Below are positions 42,001-54,400 of a stretch of DNA of 64,000 bases, one piece after another; positions within the stretch are counted from its first letter, which is position 1, and each line of letters begins with the position of its first letter. A program made the position numbers and the translations under genes. The notes under the pieces are model-generated. The model was not told the origin of the DNA, did not search any database, and was given only the letters and a program-made list of their open reading frames with translations. The stretch lies in the NCBI RefSeq assembly GCF_019393635.1, contig NC_057861.1, forward strand, positions 75,647,327 through 75,711,326, in the 5' to 3' direction. This DNA comes from Dromiciops gliroides (Eukaryota; Chordata; Mammalia; Microbiotheria; Microbiotheriidae).

Positions 42001-45000
42001 CATGCCTGATCTGGAACTCTCTAGAAGAAACAAGAGATTACAGCAAGGCCATTTCTATATAGTAGTTAAAGAGGAGCAAGGATTAGCCAGTGTATGACAC
42101 TGTGTCCATGCTAGATACTACCTTTGGCCTTTGTCATCTGCATGAACACGACTTCCAAATGTTCATCTCCAACCCTGACCTCTTTTCTGAGCTCCTATAG
42201 GCATTTCTCACTGTCTACAGGGCTTCTCTGCTTTAATGTTCCACCAGTGGCTCAAACTCAGTGTCCAAAATTGAGCTCATGATTGTTCCCACAGCCCCAG
42301 TAGCAACTGTCAACTTGAACAAACATTTATCAATCACCCAAAGACTACAAAGAGGCATGTGCCAGGGAGATAAAAAAAGACAGTCCTTGTGCTCCTTTGG
42401 TGTGCATGGTCCACAAGATAAGACCTGTGTACAAATAAATGATACAAAACGATAGATGTAGAAATGCATAAGGAAGGTACAAACCAAATATTCATGTGAG
42501 GTCAAAGGGAGGTATTATGGTGGTAGGGAGAACTGGGGGTAGAGGGCAGGGAGAGGAAGACAGAAAGAGATTCCTGAGATATTTCAAGGATAGAATAGGA
42601 CTTGATAAATAACTCTATGTGGGGTGGAAAATATCTCTCTCTCTCTCTCTCTCCCTTCCTCCTTCCCTCCTTCTCTCTCTCCCCCTGGAGCTCCTGTTCA
42701 AGTCAAGATAACAAGTATTTATTAAGCTCCTACTACATACCACACACTATGCTAAATTCTGAACACGTGAGATTACCTCAAAGGTAATACACCAGAACCT
42801 CAAAATTCAATATGTCTAAACTGAAATAATCTTTTCCCCAAAATCTGCCGCTCCTCCCAACTCCTTTATTTCTGTTGATGGTACTACCATTCTCCCAGTT
42901 ATCAAATCTTAAAACCTCAGTTATCTTTGACTCTTTCTTTTCTGACTCTCCAAAACAAGTTAAAAACTCCTATAGTTTTACTGTCTAGATTTCTGGCGTC
43001 CATCATTGCCTCTGAAGGCCACCACTTCAGGCATGTCACTTCCCTGATCAAAAACCTTTAGTGCTTTGATGCCCTTTAGGATAAAAAACAAAATTCACTA
43101 GTCAAGCACTCATCTCCTACAATTACCTTTCCAACTTCAGTCTCCTTCACCTAATCTCATTTCCTGAAAAACTGGACATTTTGTCCTCATTTCAGCTTTC
43201 CTTCTCTCATTTTTCACATAAGTCATCTGTGTGCTTTACAAAAATATCTACTACAACTCTCCTTCCTTCAAGGCCCACTTCAAGTGTCACTACAACAAAA
43301 TCCAACAGCCATTTATTATATGCCTACTAGGTGGCACTTTACTTAATAGACAGCTAGGTGGCACAACGGATAGAGTGGGTTTAGAATCAGGAAAACCATA
43401 GTTCAAATCCAGCTTTAAATATTTACTAGTTGTGTTACCCTACACAAGTCACTTAATCTGCCTGCTTCAGTTTCCTCAACTGTAAAATGGGTATTATAAC
43501 AACAACAACAACAACAACATCAACAACTGAGGGTTGTTTGGAGCATCAAAAGAGATATTTGTAAAGTACTTAGTACAATGCCTAGAATATAGCAGACACT
43601 TGATAAATGCTTATTTCCTTTCTACTATGAATGAATGAAGCATTTATTAAGCACTTATTTTGTGTACAGTACAAATAGAAAAGATGGTCCCTGATCTCAA
43701 GGAGCTCACAGTAACACATGTGGCAGATTTCAGCTACAAGTAGGATGGAAAGTTCCCCTAATCCTTGGGGTGTGGCAGATGGTCATGGCTCTTATTTAAT
43801 GTCACTTCCACTGATAAAATCCTATCAGTTTCTGATGTTGAACCATTTGATAGCACCAAGGTTTTGGTGACAAGAACCTTCCTCTCTGGGTCTTCAGTAG
43901 CTGTGGCTACAGCTCTTGTCTGTCTCCCCAGAGGGGTTGTTTCCCAGGATGACGGACACAGGGCTGGAAGCATTGTTCTTCCTTAGGCTCAAGGGTTCAG
44001 GGTCCTGGGCTGTCTCCATTAGGTTATGAGAGGCAGAGGGTGGTTTGACTTGCCTGGGCCAAGCTGGTCCACCTCTCCATTCCTCAGGGGCCCTGCAGGT
44101 GGGCCAGCTTGCACTTCTGCATGAAACCTTCCTTAATCTCATCCCAATTAAGTGACCTGTCATTCCCTATGTTTTTTTGGTCTGGACCTCTTCTTCCCTT
44201 ATTCACATTTTATCTTGTTTCACATTCATTTATGTACAACTCAGATGTCCCCATTAGGATATAGCTGATTGGGGGGGGGGGGGCAGCCTGCAGGAGTGAC
44301 TGTTTCAGGTTCTATCTTTTCTTTTTTCTTGCGGAGCAATGAGGGTTAAGTGACTTGCTCAGGGTCACACAGCTAGTAAGCGTCAAGTGTCTGAGGTCAG
44401 CTTTGAACTCAGGTCCTCCTGAATCCAGGGCCGACGCTTTATCCACTGCGCCACCTAGCTGTCCCCAGGTTCTATCTTTTTTATTTCTAGTATTGGGCAG
44501 TGCCCGGCACATAGTAGATACTTATAACATTGTTGTTGTTAAATGAAAAGCCTATGGGAAATGAAAGACAGGAAGAAAACAACAAACCTGATTTTAGATT
44601 TGAGGTCATAATGGGATCTCCAGATGGTGGTGATAACATCTCGCCCTTTCAAACATTCTACAATCCAATGAAACTGGCCTTCATTTTTTTTCTTTGAGCA
44701 TTTTCAAAGACCGCTCCCTATGCCTGCAATGCATTCTCTCCTTATATCGCTCTTTTAATAATGTTTTTTGAATTAAAAAAAAAATTTGATAATATTTTAT
44801 TTTTTCTAATTGCATGTAAATATAAATTTTAGCATTCATTGTTTTGAAAATTTGAGTTCCAAATTTTCTCCCTCCTTCACTTCCTTCCTCCCTAAGCCAT
44901 TTTCATAAGCAATTTGATATAGGTTATATATGTGCAATTATGTAAAACATTTCCATATTAGTCATGTTGCCTCACATGAATGCCTCTAAGCATTCCTTGT

Positions 45001-48000
45001 TTCTTGCCAAACTGGGTTCGAACACCAGGTACTACATGAGATCTTTTCTGAACACTTCAGCCCTCCAAAATGACCTTGAACTTTTTATATACTCCTATGT
45101 ACACATATTGTCTCTCCATGGAATATAAGCTCCTTCTAGGCAAGGACTATTGGGTTTTCATCTCTATTTGCAGTGCTTCGCACACAGTAAAGACATGTAC
45201 ATTTGCTGACTGACTTCCTGACTCATTAAGAATTTGGATGAAAGATCAGGGCTGAAGAAATATCTGGGAGAAATCTCTGTAGTTTTGATAAATGGAGCCA
45301 GAAGAACATACAAGGCTACTGAGAGGAGGAGTGTAGAAAAAAGCGAGGAGAGGACTTGGGGCAGGGTCTCAAGAAACTACAGAGCTCCAGAGTAGGGAAT
45401 GAGTAACAACAGACAGAAGGTGAATAGGCAGATTTCAACTCTGCTAGAAAAGTGTAATGAGCTGCCTGGGAATTAGCAGGCTGCCCCTCACCAAAGCTTT
45501 ATAAGCATGGATGACTACTGATCAAGGATGATGCAGAAAGGACATGTGGATTAGGGCATTACCTAAATGTAAAAGTTGGGACAATGACAAGGAAGCAGCA
45601 GACGAGAGAGAAGCAATCTGAGGGATAGAAATAGGAAACTGCTCCATTTTGGTAGCATTCCCATTCTTCATGAAACCTTGGCTTTATCTCTTAAACGCAA
45701 CTTCTCTTCTAATCCTCTAATTTTTTCCCTTCAGAATGCCTCTTGCATTAATCACTTCCCATTTCCAGAACCTAGACTAGCTCCACACCACCACATTCCT
45801 CAATAACTACAATAGTTTTCAACTAGTCTCTACCCCTCCAATGCATCTTACAGATCACTGGCATATTAATTTTATTTCAAGTCCAATTTCATCATAATAC
45901 TACTCTGCTCCGAACTCCAATTCCTATTGCCTATAAAAACAAAACCACAGAATCTCAAGTTGCAAGGGATCTGTACCTAAAGAAAAACTACAACATGCTT
46001 GATATGCCTGACAAGCAAAGGTGAGGGGAAACCTATTAATTCCCAAATCAGCTCGGTACACTTTTCAATAGCTCATAAACTGCTGGAAATTTTTTCTGAC
46101 AGAATTGAATCTACCACTGCAACTTTTACTTCTTGTCTGCCTCTCTTTTTTTTGTGAGGCAATGAGGGTTAAGTGACTTGCCCAGGGTCACACAGCTAGT
46201 AAGTGTTGTCTGAGGCTGGATTTGAAGTCAGGTACTCCTGAATCCAGGGCGCCAGTGCTTTAACCACTGAGCCATCTAGTTGCCCCCCTCTGAGGCCAAA
46301 TTTGAACTCAGGTAGGTCCTCCTGAATCCAGGGCCAGTACTTCAGAAATCTAAAAGCAACTATAATGCCCCTAAGTCTTCTTTTCTCCATGCTGGACTTC
46401 TTCCATTCTCACCGCTATTAACGTGGCATAATCACATGGATTTTCATCATCCTGGTCACCCTTCCAACTTATCAACATGCTTCCTAAAACATGGTCCTCT
46501 GTGAACTGAACACAATACTCCAGATGTGGTCTAACCAGGACAGAGGACAGTGATACTATAACCTGTTTAGTACTAGGGCAATACTTCTCAACATAGTCTA
46601 AAACTGCACTCATTTTTTGGCTTCCACATCACACTTGTGATACCTAGGGAGCTTATAATCTACTAAACCTAGCATGTCTTTTTTTTGTGTGTGTGAAGTA
46701 ATTGGGGTTAAATGACTTGCCTAGGGTCACTCAGCTAGTAAGTGTCAAGTGTCTGAGGCTGGATTTGAACTCAGGTCCTCCTAAATCCAGGGCCGGTGCT
46801 CTATCCACTGAGCCACCTAGCTGCCCCTCTAGCATGTCTTTTTATTTGTGTGTGTGTGGTTTTTTTTGGGTGGGGGATGGGGGGGGCAGGGCAATGGGGG
46901 TTAAGTGACTTGCCCAGGGTCACACAGCTAGTAAGTGTCAAGTGTCTGAGGCTGGCTTTGAACTCAGGTCCTTCTGAATCCAGGGCCGGTGCTTTATCCA
47001 CTGTGTCACCTAGCTGCTCCATAGAGTGCTTTTTTATACATAAACGTCAGCTACCATTATCCATAGGATATTCAGCTTTTAAAGGACTAGTTCATTCCTT
47101 CTCTATTAATTCTTCCCTCACTCCTCTAGCCCAACAGATCTGCTCCCTCCTCAAACTCTTTGAGCATTTGTAGTAAATACCCAGATTAACAATGGGTTCT
47201 CAAACTGTTGTAATGCCTTTTAGTCAGAACTCCCCAACCAAATCTGGAGCTACATAAGAGTAGGCTGTGTCTTATATATTTTTGTTTTCTGCAAAAGCAA
47301 AGCATAACAAAGATGCTCAGGCAAAACCTGATGGATGGATTAAGACACAAAGAGCCTACATGCCCACAAACATATGAAGAGACGCAGAACATATGAACAT
47401 GCAGGCCTGCATCCAGAAATATGCCATTAGAAAGACATATATACTCACTCATATTCTTACCCTTCACATACACATCCCTCACCTCTAGTAGTTTGTCCCC
47501 TACTCGAACCCCAGCCCGGGCTGCAGGACCTTCCTCTGACACTCGAGAGATGAATATGCCCTGAAGAAAAGAGAAAAGTGGTTTGGGGAATGGGGTCACC
47601 TTCTAGGAGTAAAAGAGAAAAGGAGGTCACGCTTCAGTTTACATGTAAGTAGGGGAGAAAAAGGTTTCAGTTAGCCCATGCCACCGCCACATACCTCTCC
47701 CTATCATCTCTTTAGGCCTATCTACTAGCTTTATTTGAACAGCCAAAGAGGTAGAAGGATAGGTGGCAGTGGAAATGCCATGAAACCAGTTTAAGCCTCT
47801 TGCCTCCTTAAAAATGTGTTAAAAATTCTGGTTTGTATAAGGGACTCTTAAGGCTCTCTTAAGAATCTTCTGCAACGTTATATGTGAATAGTTAGGAACT
47901 AAAACTACTGCTAGAAGCAAACTCTGCAAAAGGATAGAAAGCCATTGCTTGGAGGCGAGGTATTAATTAAGCAGGAACTAAAGAACCAAGCAACTGAAAA

Positions 48001-51000
48001 CCTTTCTAAAATAAGGGACCTAATCACTGAACTTTGTTGCTATTGGCAGAGATGTGACTGCAGCTTTGCTCACTTGTTTTCTTTTATCAAAAGAGAGGGT
48101 ACAAGGAAGAACACTCTCCGGGGAACCATAAGGACAGTTGCTCAGAACATTTTAGTAGGTCCTGAGTATAAGATGGTAAAACTTTGCTCTGACTGAGAGT
48201 GGTTAGGACTACAGGGGAAGATAAAGGCAACAGGGCCAACCTCCAGGATGGGCCAAGTCAAGATTCAAGGAGTTCATTAAGTAAAAGTTAAAGGTACCAC
48301 ATAACATATATGTAGGCATTTCTTTAGAAATTGTTCTAAAATATAGTATCCATTGGATAGGTTTTTAGGTGCTTTAATCAAAATGTTACATTTCAGAGAA
48401 AGAAGGGATTTCATGGCTCTAAGTATGAAGATTATGTGGTTCCAAGTGGGATCTCGGCAAAGCATATACTATGCAATGAATACCACAACTAAGTTACATA
48501 CTTCAAATGGTGGCAGCTAAAGTCAACCACAAGGAAAATATCTTAAAAAAAAAAACCCAACCTCAAATTCTAGAGATGAAAATCTAAGCTATTAAGTGAT
48601 AGCAAAATGTTATAGGGTAGGGGTGAGGAATAGCAGAAAGAGGGGTATAAGGGGCTTAGCATGAAGAAGTAGGGGGTAGAGAGAACAACAGAAGGATGAA
48701 AAGGGCTAAGAGAGGCAAGGGGGTGGTGGTCAAGGGAGGAGGCCTTTGGGGCCCTGCTTGCCAGCCCAAGGTGGGTCACAGACAGAAGGCCCAGGCCTCC
48801 CTTACCTCGTCGTCTCCCTTGTATGGGGTGGAGCCCTTCCCCCCTGCGATGCTGATCCCCAGGCCACCTGTCTGCCGCAGGATTGTTAGTGTCAGCTGGA
48901 AGCAGAATTACAGGCAGAGGTTACACAGCAGGGAAAGGTACTGGAAGGGAAGCAAGGCGTGTGTCTATGCATGGGTAGATGGGAGATGGGGCATGTTCAA
49001 TGCATTAGCAGGATGGGTGTGAGGAGAAATTTGCATCCTAATAACATGTGACCTGTACCTGTAAGTCTGGTAACCACATTCTCCCCAGGTCATGCAGCTC
49101 CCTCTCTAGACACCTGTGAACTATTCTCTACTTAATGTTGTCATCTACCATCCCAACAATGGCTCCCCTGGACACAGATCTTTCTCTCCATACCCACATG
49201 AATGGGCTCTCCCTCTAGCCCTCCCTCCCCCCAGCCTCTCACCTTGATCACCCTCTAGGCAAGGGGAGTTCTGGAGATAGAGGAGCTGAAGGAGAAGAAA
49301 GTCCTAGGCTAGGCCTCTCCGCTTAACTCCTCTGGGCAATGAACTAAGGCCTCCAGGTATCGGTGGGGTAGGCCAAGGGCTACCAGCTCAGAGGCCAGGA
49401 ATCCCACAGGGTCTGGGAGGCAAGGGGAGGATGTGGGCAGCAGCAAGGAAAGGGGTTGAAGGAAAAGAGGAAACAGTAACTCAAGAGTTAAGAATGTTCA
49501 AGCAAGGGAAGAACCCAGAAGTGGTAAAGATAAAGACAAATGAATGGAGAGACTAGAGATGACAGTTGAAAAGTGACTTATCTTTTGGGAGAGGGATATA
49601 CATGAGCAGGTTCCCTGAGCTCAAAGGAAATAAACTTAAATGACTGTTGCAGAGTTGGTGACTGATTCACACTTCAATCAAAATCCCTTCCCGCCCCAAG
49701 TCCCCCTTCTCTTGTAAATGCTTATAAAACTATTACTCTACTTGCTGAAGTCCTGTAGAATTGTGGAGAAAAGGCACTTTTGGTATGGAATGCCCCCCAC
49801 TTTTGCCCCAGCAAGTTCCTAGCTGCAAGATCCCTCATTTTCCCATCTCAGAGAGATGGGAAAGAAAAGAAGAGGGAGTCCAAAGAGTCAAATTACACAA
49901 AGCTCAAGGAAGAGACTAAGGAAGAGGTCAAGTAAGCCTGTCCCCTTTAACCTGTTGTGGTATGGGAAGCCAAATACATACTGGAGATTGGGAGGCGGGG
50001 AATGTGGGCTAAGAGGCCAACTCTAGCAGTAATTTCCTGAGTTATCTTGTTGGTCAGCCTTGGTAGCCACAGATGCAACAGGTTCTATGAGCCATGGTGA
50101 TTTTCTACTGACAGTTCTCAAGGACCTGGACACAAGCTGATCTTGGGAAGGGAAGCGGGAAGAGAGTCTAGGATAGGCCAGAGATACATATCCAGTGTGA
50201 TCAGGAAAAGGGGAAAAGATGGTGGGACAAAAGCTTGTCGTCATCATCAAACTCAGAAACCAGCATACAGTGTACTGGATAGGACTGGGCAAGGCGCCTG
50301 GCTGGAGAACAGACATAAAGCCAAAATTACTCTCTTCTTCCCCACAAGAACAAAAGCCAAAGACCTGCTGAGCCTGTTCAGCACCAATTCTAAAAGGGAA
50401 CATCCCATGGGCAAAAAAGCAGTTTCTGGATAAGGGGCAATCACAAAGGACAGAAGATTGGAGGTGGTAACCCTGAATTGATAGAACAAGGGATAATAAT
50501 AATTTAGGGAACGGTAATGAGAAGAGAAAGAGCAACAGTACTAGGAATGGAAAGAGATTTGGATGGGGTGGAGAAAGTAATTTCAGTGATAGGACAGAAG
50601 GATAGTGACCCTGTTTAGCATTTTAAGGATCTATACTTCCTGTTATCCCCAATTTACTGTTTATTTTGCATGTTAGCCTTCTGCTTCTGAGCAGACAAAA
50701 TCATCAAATGTAAAAACTGATCTCAGAAATGCTAATATCAAAGGCAATAGACTTAACAAGAGTACTAAGAGATAAAGAAAAGTTAAGGAGACAAAGAGCT
50801 TTCTTTTCCCCCCTTCCTCAACTCTTCCTACTCACTGGTTTTCCAATGTGTTTTTTTAATTAAACAAAATAAGAAGGAGGTAAAGAGGTCTAAAAAAGAT
50901 GGGCAACCCTCAGAGAAGGAGGTACTGGAATATGCCTAAGAATCAGACCCAAATGTGGGGTGATTGTTAAGGCTGGGACTCTGAAGGGGACTAGGACAGT

Positions 51001-51352
51001 CTGGATAAAGGGCCTGAGAAAAGACCAGATAAAGAGAAATGAGATCAGCAAGACTCTAATGAAGGAGAAAGAGATCAGAAAGAGTCCATAAGAAGGTGAC
51101 CAAGGAAGCATTACTTCTTCCATACCTTTGCTTATAATATTCCCTATGCTGATAATGCACTCCTGATAATAAGGCTCAGAATCAGGAAGACCAGAGTGCA
51201 AGCCCTGCCTCTGACACAGAAATGACTGAGTGACCTTAGGTAGCTACTTTACCTTGTAACCCTAGGCAACTCTCAAAAACTATAAATGACTGGGCAGGTA
51301 CAGAGCTGCACTGGTCAGGAGTTAGTATTGATGAAAGCATACTTAGACACAT

Positions 51353-51448
<96 letters not shown>

Positions 51449-54400
51449 CAGATTTCACCTCCTCAATTAAGTTTAGAAGATTGTCCTGCACACAGTAATC
51501 CCGATCAGATCATTAAGGTAAATCAAGCAGAATTCAAGACTACAACGTGTAAATTCCTAGCATGTACACACTTTGAAACTCAAGATTTTCTTAAGCTGCA
51601 TGAAACTCTGTTTGCTTCTTAACTGGTTGATTAAGCAAATATGGTGGCGAATTCAATGCAGGAAACATTTACTACTTGGCTAGTGTGTGCCAAGTACTGG
51701 GGAAGATCATAGGGTTGGATCAGTTATTTTCCTTCCTGCTCTTAGGGAGCTCAGAGACCAGTCTGGGACAACATACAAACACAGAGAAATCCAATGTACA
51801 ATGTTAAGTGTTAAGTACCTCCGAGAGAAGGCAAACCAAAATGCTACCCGAAGATACAGGAGTGCTCTAATTGTGGGATCTGGTAGAACTGGGGACTTGG
51901 TAAGCTAAGCCACTGCCTAGGAGAAGTGATGAAGCCACAGGAGTGAAATACAATGCCAAAGTTTCAAACATGGGACACTGGGGAATGATGGAGCCATTGA
52001 CAGAAACAGTGACAACAGGAGGAGCACGTCTGGGGGAAAAATGACATCCTTGGATTTAGACATATTGAGTTTGTATTGACATTGGAGACACATCTGGGAG
52101 AGAGGATGTCTCGTAAGTAGCTGGAAGATGATGAAGGCATGAAGTTCAGAGGAGAATGGCATGGGCTGACACGAATTTGGAAGTCATCCACAGGTCGTTG
52201 AAACCAGGGAAATCAAAGAGATCACCAAGGCAGAGAACACAGAGAAAGAAGAGGCCTTAAAGCCTCAGGAAGATGAGGAGCCAGTAAAGGAGACAAAGAA
52301 GGAATGGCTCAATAGATCTCTCGGAAGCTAACAGTATAAAATGCTGTTAAGGAAGGAGGAAGGGGTCGGAGAGAAGCGAAGGTTTTCATGAGGTCCCATG
52401 TTTCCCTAGAGTAAAACACTGCTATTCTTTGGACTGTGACAGGAGAACAGTGCCAAATAGATTTGAAAGAGGAATGAGTAGCTTTGGGGACTAATTTTAC
52501 AATTAATAAGGATCTTAAAGCAAAGTGTGAATGAGCACTTCTTGGGAATTTTGTGGAGAGGGCCTGATACAAGTTGGACGACCTCGACTCTGAGACCCCC
52601 CCTGCAGCTGGCAATTCCAGAATTCTTTTTCCTGGTAAAGGGGGTGGGGGGAGGTCCATGGGAACAAGAAGGAGAGCGGGGGTGGGGTTGTTTTTGTCAC
52701 AAATGGTCAGAAGAGTGGCTACTGGGCTCAGATTATGCTCTGCTCAGTCAGATTCCTGGTAGAGCCAGTGTTAAAATGAAAAGCAGATTCCTTCAAGAAG
52801 AAAAACTTGACCCCAACACCTAGGAAAAAGGGATTGAAGTGAATCACTCACAACAGTTTGGAGGGCAAATTATGGCCTGAAAAAGAGGTGAGGGGAGGCT
52901 GATGCTCTCTCCCTTGAGTAGCTCCCCAACACATACATACAACCCAACTCTGCAACAGCTGCTGCTGGCTCTAGATTTCTAGGGAGAGAAAGGATCATTT
53001 GTAAAGGAGGGGAAAAAGTAAAAGGAAAGACGGATCACTGTGTGTAGTGGGCTCAGCAACAGGGCCAGCCTGCCAGAACCCCAGGTAGCAAGTTAAGCAG
53101 TGTGAGGAGTCCGGGGGGGAGTGGGTGAGTGAGCCCAACAGGAGCAGTACAGACCTCTTCCTCCTCAATGCGAGCAGGCTCTATCAGCAGGTTATTGGCC
53201 TGGTCAAACGACACCCCCTGTTAGGACAGGACCAGCAAAGAGGCATGCGGATTAGTGGGGCCCAAACCAGCACCATCACCGCCACCACCACCACCATACG
53301 CCCATAGTCATTCCTGGAGATGCTGCTTGGGGCCTTGTCTGCTCCAGCACCAGCTCCAGCCACAAGGCAGAAAGGAGAGGAGAGAAGAAAAACCACCAAG
53401 CTCACCCATGCCAGAGTGCAAAGTGTAGCCACCAGTGTCCTAGGGCCCAAATTCCCTGCTCCACCAGAGGACTGGCCCCCCCACTGGGGGAGATCCAAAC
53501 ACAAACTTATTTCCTAGCAATAGGCCCATTGAAGGAAAGGTTGGAGATTCCCCGACCCCTAGGATTGTTCTGGGGACTGGTGCTGCAAATAGAGGTGGGA
53601 GAAGGGATATATTTCTGCCTTTCTCTAAAATGAGTGACAGACATGGGTACATCTGTGATCATCTGTAAGTGACCAACTGGACAACGTGTCGAGTGACCCT
53701 TCCTGCTGCCATATAGCTGACATCTAAAATGTTAGGCATATGGTAGACACTATGTGTGTTCATTGACTGGCAAAGAGAATCAACAATCTTGCAGCTCCTC
53801 CAATCTCACACTCCTGGTCAAAGAACAGAAGGCTTTGGGAGAAAAAGGAATTAGCTGCCAGCACCATTTCAGAGGGCTAATCTCAAAGAGGGGAGGGCAA
53901 AGGGAAAAAGCCAGTTAAAGCTGGCAACAAATGGATGAGGAGGAAGGATCATCAGTACAAAGGATAGTGTCATTCAGCGGCACAACCAGCCAGAGGACAA
54001 CAGAGGCATCCCACTGCTGATAGATCCCACCCTGGTTGTCCCTTTCTATCACTTAAGGATAGAAAGGCCTCCCAAGAAGAGCCCTGGCATCTAGGGGAGA
54101 GATCCCAACAGCATGGAAGAGTTTTCACCATCAGGCTTTCTGCAGCATGACAGCTATTCTCCAGGGCCTTCCCTACCTTAGAAGCCCCCGAGGGTACCCA
54201 GGCCCTTGGGGCCCTACCTTGACAGAAGGTGGGGCAGCCACTGCCCCATTCTTCTCTTCATCAGGTTCATTGTCCTCTTCCTTGTTCATTTCAGCATGCT
54301 GGCCCCAAGGGAGAGGCCGCTGCTCATGTGGAGTATGGGGGCCATTGCTACATGCTGTTGGGGCTAGCTCCCCATCTCCATCCCCTGACAGGCCCTGAAG

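Larger units (their letters stand above)
41461..47482. other. SCRIB intron, 6 kb, within PDZ1
   Basis: Holds a CORE-SINE, the inverted copy of the composite repeat, L1 and L2 pieces and four to five SINEs. No further exon supported. Confidence 0.6.
48896..53154. other. SCRIB intron, 4.3 kb
   Basis: No WSINE1-type SINE. Holds a CORE-SINE (51170-51290), a CT/CA microsatellite and an L2 piece (51640-52330). 49.0-51.1 kb shows nothing I can name. Confidence 0.55.
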
